Assembly (NCBI GenBank): GCA_040902855.1
Contig: JBBDWN010000155.1
Coordinates: 1 to 13,703, forward strand
Reading direction: 5' to 3'
From: DATHWB01 sp040902855
Lineage (GTDB): Bacteria > Actinomycetota > Acidimicrobiia > Spongiisociales > ZC4RG35
DNA length: 13,703 bases
Of the stretch, positions 13,595-13,703 are shown piece by piece. The position numbers were made by a program, and so were the translations under genes. The notes beneath the pieces were generated by a model. The model worked only from the letters and a program-made list of their open reading frames with translations. It did no database searches and was not told where the DNA came from. How positions within the stretch are numbered: the first letter of the stretch is position 1; the number at the start of each line of letters is the position of its first letter.

Positions 13595-13701
13595 GTCCCC
13601 CCAGGAGCGCAGCGACGTTGGGGGGACCGACGGACGGAGTCCGTCGAGGGGTGAACCACCCCGGGTTTGATGCACACTTCCATGATTGGAAAGGTGGCAT
13701 C
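13595..13701. repeat. Four adjacent hairpins after dnaE (structured element)
   Basis: Hairpin 1: GTCCCCCCA (13595-13603) with TGGGGGGAC (13619-13627), nine pairs, 15-base loop. Hairpin 2 begins at the next base: CGACGGAC (13628-13635) with GTCCGTCG (13639-13646), loop GGA. Hairpin 3: GGGGTG (13648-13653) with CACCCC (13657-13662), loop AAC. Hairpin 4: GATGC, bulged A, CAC, TTCCA (13669-13682) with TGGAA, AG bulge, GTG, GCATC (13687-13701), loop TGAT, thirteen pairs. Together they cover nearly all of the 112 bases between the dnaE stop and the window end. Candidates are a dnaE terminator, a REP/BIME-like interspersed repeat, or a structured RNA. There is no T-run typical of an intrinsic terminator. 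The element may continue past the window. Confidence 0.6.
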
Positions 13702-13703
13702 TA

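Noticed and set aside
13651..13703. GTG-initiated open frame running off the window end (begins VNHPGFDAHFHDWKGG)
   Set aside because: Only 17 codons are visible, it lies in the hairpin array, and the GAGGG before it directly abuts the start. It could be a gene start, but the support is too thin.
1..13703. Defence system, prophage, IS element, CRISPR array or integron
   Set aside because: No transposase, integrase, nuclease cassette, spacer-repeat pattern or base-composition break was found; the window is core housekeeping sequence.

Overview
This is a chromosomal core region of a GC-rich actinomycetote. It covers the end of a division cluster and the block next to it. The gene content and order are ftsZ, pgeF, yggS, sepF, yggT, divIVA, ileS, a TraR/DksA zinc-finger gene, lspA, an rluA-family gene, a rhomboid gene and dnaE. 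From memory this resembles Streptomyces and Mycobacterium. SepF with DivIVA and no visible ftsA, a eukaryote-like IleS and a rhomboid with an N-terminal zinc domain all fit Actinomycetota. A deep-branching class such as Acidimicrobiia is my best guess, but the sequence alone does not prove it.

Layout. Positions 1-212 are a non-coding leader with two inverted repeats. Positions 213-3299 form a tightly packed plus-strand operon, ftsZ-pgeF-yggS-sepF-yggT, with two ATGA overlaps and gaps of 11-12 bases. divIVA (3363-4103) follows behind its own good promoter (TTGGAT, 17 bases, TACAAT). ileS (7291-4133) lies on the minus strand, 29 bases from the end of divIVA. The ileS/TraR-DksA divergent spacer (7292-7417) carries an 18-bp palindrome plus a third half-site. 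A second plus-strand run then follows: the TraR/DksA gene, lspA and the pseudouridine synthase gene overlap, and the rhomboid gene follows closely. dnaE (10085-13591) comes after a 78-base gap with its own ribosome binding site. The last 112 bases after dnaE fold almost entirely into four adjacent hairpins.

How the genes work together. FtsZ makes the division ring, SepF ties it to the membrane, YggT is a small membrane protein of the same neighbourhood, and DivIVA organises poles or septa. PgeF and YggS are metabolic housekeeping proteins (purine/peptidoglycan-linked and PLP homeostasis). IleS, the RluA-family enzyme and DnaE serve translation and replication. LspA and the rhomboid are two intramembrane proteases in one transcription unit.

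I see no defence system, mobile element, CRISPR array, tRNA or rRNA. The unexplained signals are the four-hairpin element at 13595-13701, the palindromic half-site cluster at 7345-7380, the very acidic DivIVA tail, the short PgeF and the inverted ileS. Several starts (ileS, TraR/DksA, rhomboid) lack a Shine-Dalgarno but have a -10-like hexamer just upstream, which suggests leaderless transcripts.
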